In this document: positions 13,168-15,613 of the stretch, piece after piece
Layout: every line of letters begins with the position of its first letter
How positions within the stretch are numbered: the first letter of the stretch is position 1
Assembly: GCA_965372385.1 (NCBI GenBank)
Contig: CBDVCD010000055.1
Coordinates: 1 to 15,613, forward strand
Length of the DNA stretch: 15,613 bases
Source of the DNA: JASJBU01 sp965372385
GTDB taxonomy: Bacteria > Pseudomonadota > Gammaproteobacteria > Chromatiales > Chromatiaceae
Direction of reading: 5' to 3'
Made by a program: the position numbers and the translations under genes
The notes under the pieces: generated by a model
Told to the model about the DNA's origin: nothing
What the model saw: only the letters and a program-made list of their open reading frames with translations
The model's database searches: none

Positions 13168-14706
13168 CTATTTTTCGAGCAAGTCTTGCAAGGCACCGAA
13201 ACTACGCACCCAGGTACCTTTGCTCTGCACCTCTAAAGGCAACTGATGACTGCTCTCAATGGCACTCAGTTTGTCAGGATATTCCCCCCATAGCAGTGGG
13301 TACCATGACTTTCCATTCCGCTCGGTCTCTATGTAGAAGGCCTTGTCCCGCAGATGGTGGCGTTCAATAAATTCTTTAAGCGACTGAAGCTTTTCAACCC
13401 CCAGTAACTGAAGTGTGTAGTGCACGGCAGGTCGAGTCAGGACCCAATCCTCCCTTTGCAGTAAGTCCATTTGGGCTTGAATTTTCGGCTCAATCACTAC
13501 CGCCTCATCCACCATAGAGGCATCTGAAACCACAGAATCCTGGGCCGTTTCAATTAATATCTCAGGTTTTTCCTCAACCCTATCGGGAGTCTCTTCACTT
13601 GGGGCGTGAACAATCTCTGGCGCCTGGAATTCCGTACCCTGAACTTTTATATCGTCTTCTTGTGCTACCCCATCAACCCAATTATTGGAGGAGTCTGTGA
13701 GTAACAAGGGCTGTTCGAATGGTACTGCCGCACTTTCCTCCAAACCCACAGGTTCCGCTATGGCAGTCGGCTCTTCTTCCTGAGCGCTTTCCTCATTCTG
13801 ATTCAGGCCCTGCATTGCATCAGCTTGAATCGGATCAATTTCAACCTCTTGTTGTTGCAACGGCATTGGCTCTGCTGTCGCTTCAACGGGTGTTGGTTCG
13901 GGGCTTTGAAATAATCGGTTAATCTCGTCCTGAAAGAGCAGGAGCCCGAAAATCAACAACAATAATAGAGAAGCGCCAATAATCTTTGGCGTGTAACTAC
14001 CTGATCGCTTATCTTCATCTCCGATGGCATTTAATATTGCCTGCCGCAGCAGCCCTGGATTGCCTTTTGTTTCCCGAAACAGTTTTGTCAGCCTTGCATC
14101 TTCCAGCTCCAGATCAGCCGGCAACCCCTCTACCTGGAGCAGATAGTGCATGTAGATAGTGGTATCTTGACGATTAAACAAGGGGAGATCGATGGTCTGA
14201 ATCGCCTGGGGCGACATGATTTGTAGTTGCGGCGTGGAAAGCAGCACATCAATCCGCTCGTCCGCAAAGAGAACAAGGCTGATCAGCGGCTCACCTGCGC
14301 GTTGTCGTTCATAGAGTCTTAACAAGGTTATCAGACTAGCGGGGGGGAGAAACTGCGCATCATCCACCAGAAGCACGGGGATATGCCCTCTTTCCCGCAT
14401 CAGCCCAAACCTTTCAACCAAGCCCTCAAGCTGATCCCCCTTGATATCTGACCAGCCAATACAGCGTGCCATGGAGACCAGCAGATGTTCGGGCGACATG
14501 GAAGCGTCTGCCTCGAAATAGCAAACCGACCAGTTGGCTGAAGCCAACTGCTTTAGCCTCAAAGCCAAAACGGTCTTGCCAATTCCAGTCGGCCCACGCA
14601 CCAGAGGTACAATTTCACTGTTCTCAATTAAATGACGAACCAGATCGAGCCGTTGTGCCGTCTCTAGTGTGGCGAAGTAATCGTTATCAATTGCCACCTT
14701 TCGCAT
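13168..14706 (-). CDS. DamX-like AAA ATPase with membrane helix and SPOR domain
   Basis: The 512-residue protein starts with an ExeA-fold ATPase (about 1-230). Walker A is GPTGIGKT (38-45) and Walker B is PVLLVDDAQ (110-118). A transmembrane helix follows at about 241-258 (IIGASLLLLLIFGLLLF), then a long acidic Pro/Glu/Gln-rich linker (about 260-415). The C-terminal SPOR domain is at about 420-505 (HYTLQLLGVEKLQSLKEF ... WYPLLWGEY). SPOR domains bind glycan strands stripped of stem peptides at the division septum, so the ATPase should be cytoplasmic and the SPOR domain periplasmic. E. coli DamX shares the membrane-plus-SPOR part and also lies next to aroB, but lacks a recognisable ATPase. Pseudomonas has a comparable gene between aroB and gltB. 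It starts 14 bases after aroB, probably in one operon. Its ribosome-binding site is weak. The ATPase partner is unknown. Confidence 0.88.
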   Translation of the reverse strand: MRKVAIDNDYFATLETAQRLDLVRHLIENSEIVPLVRGPTGIGKTVLALRLKQLASANWSVCYFEADASMSPEHLLVSMARCIGWSDIKGDQLEGLVERFGLMRERGHIPVLLVDDAQFLPPASLITLLRLYERQRAGEPLISLVLFADERIDVLLSTPQLQIMSPQAIQTIDLPLFNRQDTTIYMHYLLQVEGLPADLELEDARLTKLFRETKGNPGLLRQAILNAIGDEDKRSGSYTPKIIGASLLLLLIFGLLLFQDEINRLFQSPEPTPVEATAEPMPLQQQEVEIDPIQADAMQGLNQNEESAQEEEPTAIAEPVGLEESAAVPFEQPLLLTDSSNNWVDGVAQEDDIKVQGTEFQAPEIVHAPSEETPDRVEEKPEILIETAQDSVVSDASMVDEAVVIEPKIQAQMDLLQREDWVLTRPAVHYTLQLLGVEKLQSLKEFIERHHLRDKAFYIETERNGKSWYPLLWGEYPDKLSAIESSHQLPLEVQSKGTWVRSFGALQDLLEK

Positions 14707-14720
14707 CCCAAATGATTAAT

Positions 14721-15613
14721 TCATCTCCCATACTCTGCCAATGTCATCAGCAGTTGCTCCCGCCCGAATGCATCGCTTACCAGAGACTTTCCAATCCCTT
14801 GCAATAACACCAGCCTTAATCTGCCATCTACCACCTTTTTATCCACCGCCATCAACGCCATGAAGCGATCCGCTGATAACTCCGCGGGCGGCCGCATCGG
14901 TAGGCCGGCGCGCTCGATCAAGCGAAGAGCACGCTCGAACTCATCGCTGGATATCCATCCCAGCCGCCGGGAAAGGTCAGCCGCCATACACCTGCCTGTG
15001 CCCACGGCCTCACCATGCAGCCACTCACCATAGCCCATGCCTGTTTCAATGGCATGCCCAAAAGTATGCCCCAGATTTAGCAATGCCCGTTGACCGGTCT
15101 CTTTCTCATCCGCGGCGACCACCTCTGCTTTGCACTGGCAGGATCGTTCGATGGCATAGGCCAGCGTTTCTGGCTCTCGGCTAAGCAGGGCATCTATATT
15201 GGCTTCCAACCAGCCAAAGAATGGAGCATCCACTATCAGTCCATACTTTATGATTTCAGCAATCCCTGATGACAACTGTCGGTCATCCAGGGTATTGAGT
15301 GTAGCGGTATCCGCTATAACCGCTCTAGGCTGATAGAAGGCGCCGATCATATTTTTGCCTAACGCATGATTCACGCCGGTCTTCCCACCGACCGAGGAGT
15401 CAACCTGTGACAGCAGGGTGGTTGGCACTTGAATAAAGGGTACTCCACGCTGATAGGTTGCGGCGGCAAAACCAGTCATATCACCAATCACTCCTCCACC
15501 CAGGGCAATCAATGTGCACTTGCGGGTAAACCGATGTTCTAGCAGAGCAGTATAGATTTGATTAAGTACCTCAAGGGTCTTGTATTCTTCTCCATCAGGC
15601 AGAATCACCTTGG
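14721..15613 (-). CDS. aroB: 3-dehydroquinate synthase (N-terminus outside window)
   Basis: AroB makes 3-dehydroquinate from DAHP, the second step of the shikimate pathway, using NAD+ and a divalent metal. The visible 296 codons include the nucleotide-binding GGGVIGD, the active-site stretch PTTLLSQVDSSVGGKTG and the metal-binding LNLGHTFGHAIE and HGEAVG histidine segments. The C-terminal end is normal. The frame is open to the window edge. The GTG at 15608 is an internal valine, because the KVILPDGEEYK context aligns with SVILPDGEQYK near residue 66 of E. coli AroB. About 65 residues therefore lie beyond the window. The DamX-like gene follows after 14 bases, and aroK is expected upstream. 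Confidence 0.97.
   Translation of the reverse strand, partial: KVILPDGEEYKTLEVLNQIYTALLEHRFTRKCTLIALGGGVIGDMTGFAAATYQRGVPFIQVPTTLLSQVDSSVGGKTGVNHALGKNMIGAFYQPRAVIADTATLNTLDDRQLSSGIAEIIKYGLIVDAPFFGWLEANIDALLSREPETLAYAIERSCQCKAEVVAADEKETGQRALLNLGHTFGHAIETGMGYGEWLHGEAVGTGRCMAADLSRRLGWISSDEFERALRLIERAGLPMRPPAELSADRFMALMAVDKKVVDGRLRLVLLQGIGKSLVSDAFGREQLLMTLAEYGR

Noticed and set aside
15606..15608. GTG as the start codon of aroB
   Set aside because: It is an internal valine: the frame is open to the window edge and the context matches about residue 66 of E. coli AroB.

Overview
The window looks like a gammaproteobacterial chromosome segment. The best evidence is the run aroB - damX-like - gltB - gltD, a gene order known from Pseudomonas and other Gammaproteobacteria, and a SlyX protein with the typical Pro-rich ...PPPPHY tail. 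A two-cysteine ArsR repressor of the persulfide-sensing type and the general style of the proteins would fit a sulfur-oxidising lineage (Chromatiales-like or a thiotrophic symbiont), but that is only a guess.

Layout. Positions 1-448 hold the end of a repeat element (copy A) and slyX. Copy B of the element (449-806) lies between slyX and arsR. From 4857 down to 808 on the minus strand runs a tight signalling cluster: a PrxQ/Bcp-type peroxiredoxin, a membrane hybrid histidine kinase, a receiver-PAS protein and the ArsR repressor, with gaps of 22 and 15 nt and one TAATG overlap. Copy C of the element (4987-5223) sits upstream of the peroxiredoxin promoter. On the plus strand, 5381-6439 encodes an ExeA/XrtA-associated type AAA ATPase, convergent with a small unknown gene (6464-6688). 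The rest of the minus strand carries glutamate synthase (gltD, gltB), a 278-bp leader with inverted repeats, a DamX-like ATPase with a SPOR domain, and aroB, which runs off the right edge.

How the genes work together. AroB acts in the shikimate pathway, the DamX-like protein probably at the division septum or cell envelope, and GltBD assimilates ammonia into glutamate; they are neighbours by conserved synteny rather than one pathway. The peroxiredoxin-kinase-receiver-repressor cluster reads as a redox or sulfur-stress sensing unit. Its ArsR protein has two cysteines (35 and 101) spaced 66 residues apart, the spacing of the reactive pair in SqrR (41/107) and BigR (42/108).

The most novel structure is a family of three non-coding elements of 237-358 bp, all in the same orientation. 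They have about 17-bp terminal inverted repeats beginning CCTAGA. Copy C has a perfect 5-bp target duplication (TTCAA). They contain variable internal hairpins and have no transposase gene. The ends and the 5-bp duplication resemble IS1380/ISEcp1-type elements, so they look like non-autonomous (MITE-like) relatives. Two copies bracket slyX exactly, touching its start and stop codons.
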